A DNA stretch of 6,176 bases from Actinomycetota bacterium (GTDB taxonomy: Bacteria > Actinomycetota > Actinomycetes > Nanopelagicales > Nanopelagicaceae). The position numbers were made by a program, and so were the translations under genes. Numbering within the stretch: position 1 is the first letter of the stretch; each line of letters opens with the position of its first letter. The DNA lies in contig CANCUC010000052.1 of the NCBI GenBank assembly GCA_947381255.1, positions 1 through 6,176 of the forward strand, given 5' to 3'. This document shows positions 5,447 to 6,176 of this stretch, piece after piece. Under the pieces are notes generated by a model. That model had not been told where the DNA came from. It made no database searches and saw only the letters and a list, made by a program, of their open reading frames with translations.

Positions 5447-6176
5447 AAGCGCTAGCAGTCATCAACCCCAAATCGGGTGGTGGCAAAGGGGCGAGCATTG
5501 GCGGTCGAGTCCGCGCCCATTTCGCAAAAGAAAAACATGAGATCCACTTTATTGAAGCGCCTTCGCTTGAAGAGTCACTTTCTCAAATGGATGCACTCTG
5601 CGCCATCCATGATTTTGAATATCTCATCTGTGTAGGGGGAGATGGATTAATCCACGATCTATTGCCGAACCTTCTGAAGCACAACCTGCCTTTGCTCGTA
5701 GTGCCAGCCGGTACAGGAAATGATTTTGCTCGCACCATTGGTCTGCATGGGGAGAAACTCCATAAGATTCTCGAACTTCCATCGGGTCGAACTCCGCACC
5801 ATATTAATGTGGCTCAAATCGAACACACTGATGGCTCCACCCCATTTGTTCAAATTTTGAGCACCGGATTTGATTCGGTAGTAAATGAACGTGCCAACAA
5901 TTTCAAAGTTATAAAAGGGTCAATCAAATACATCATCGCTGTTTTGCTTGAAATTTGGAGGTTTCGAGCGATCGACTTCACCTTGAAGATAGATGAGGAA
6001 ATTATCACCCAGAGGGCCATGCTTGTCTGTGTGGCAAACGGAACAAGTTATGGTGGAGGAATGAAGATTGTTCCTCACGCGATCCATGATGATGGCCTAT
6101 TGGATGTAATGGTTGTCGATCGAGTTAATCCCTTGCGACTTCTACTCGTCTTCCCTCGTGTCTTCTTCGGTACCCA
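5443..6176 (+). CDS. diacylglycerol kinase family (YegS/DagK-like) lipid kinase, 3' end missing
   Basis: A GTG at 5443 overlaps the tatC stop (GTGA) and opens a frame of 244 codons that reaches the window end without a stop; family members are about 290-320 residues, so some 50-70 residues are missing. The N-terminal NPKSGGGKG (8-16), the nucleotide-binding GGDGLIHDLL (65-74) and PAGTGNDFAR (88-97) mark the DAGK catalytic domain. The second domain shows STGFDSVVNERAN and, near the end, VANGTSYGGGMKIVPHAIHDDGLLDV, a conserved beta-rich region of the fold. These kinases phosphorylate diacylglycerol or related lipids from ATP at the membrane; the exact lipid cannot be told. The HDL after GGDG instead of the more usual T..E form resembles other actinobacterial members as I recall them. 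There is no strong ribosome binding site, so coupling to tatC is likely. Confidence 0.9.
   Translation, partial: MKALAVINPKSGGGKGASIGGRVRAHFAKEKHEIHFIEAPSLEESLSQMDALCAIHDFEYLICVGGDGLIHDLLPNLLKHNLPLLVVPAGTGNDFARTIGLHGEKLHKILELPSGRTPHHINVAQIEHTDGSTPFVQILSTGFDSVVNERANNFKVIKGSIKYIIAVLLEIWRFRAIDFTLKIDEEIITQRAMLVCVANGTSYGGGMKIVPHAIHDDGLLDVMVVDRVNPLRLLLVFPRVFFGT

Overview
The window looks like chromosomal DNA of a small-genome actinobacterium. The gene set and order are an actinobacterial housekeeping block: metH tail, HAD phosphatase, tRNA m1A58 methyltransferase, secreted FKBP, pafB, pafC, tatA, tatC, lipid kinase. Base composition is moderate (high 40s % G+C by eye) and the genes are tightly packed. 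A streamlined freshwater lineage such as Nanopelagicales (acI) would fit, but that placement is inference from composition and packing, not from a search.

Layout. Bases 1-60 are the last codons of a plus-strand gene, best read as metH. It overlaps by ATGA a HAD-superfamily phosphatase (57-755), which overlaps trmI (739-1596). A minus-strand gene for an exported protein with two FKBP domains (1589-2509) converges on trmI with an 8-base overlap. A 66-base divergent gap holds the promoters for this FKBP gene and for pafB. Then pafB (2576-3502), pafC (3499-4428), tatA (4486-4671), tatC (4682-5446) and a diacylglycerol-kinase-family gene (5443 to the window end, incomplete) run on the plus strand, with two 4-base GTGA overlaps. 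There is no stretch of 300 bases without a gene, and I see no RNA gene, CRISPR array, insertion sequence or tRNA.

How the genes fit together. PafB and PafC form a heterodimeric WYL-domain activator of the RecA/LexA-independent DNA-damage response. TatA and TatC are two components of the twin-arginine export system; no tatB is present here. The FKBP protein would act outside the membrane on secreted proteins, and the lipid kinase acts in membrane lipid metabolism. TrmI modifies tRNA, and MetH makes methionine. The cluster is shared ancestry rather than one pathway.

The most notable point is an absence. In many actinobacteria the Pup-proteasome genes (mpa/arc, dop, pup, prcB, prcA, pafA) lie between trmI and pafBC. 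Here only the tandem FKBP gene occupies that interval, so the locus keeps the flanks and the damage-response regulator but not the pupylation machinery. I found no previously undescribed defence or mobile system; otherwise this is an ordinary, compact core-genome region.
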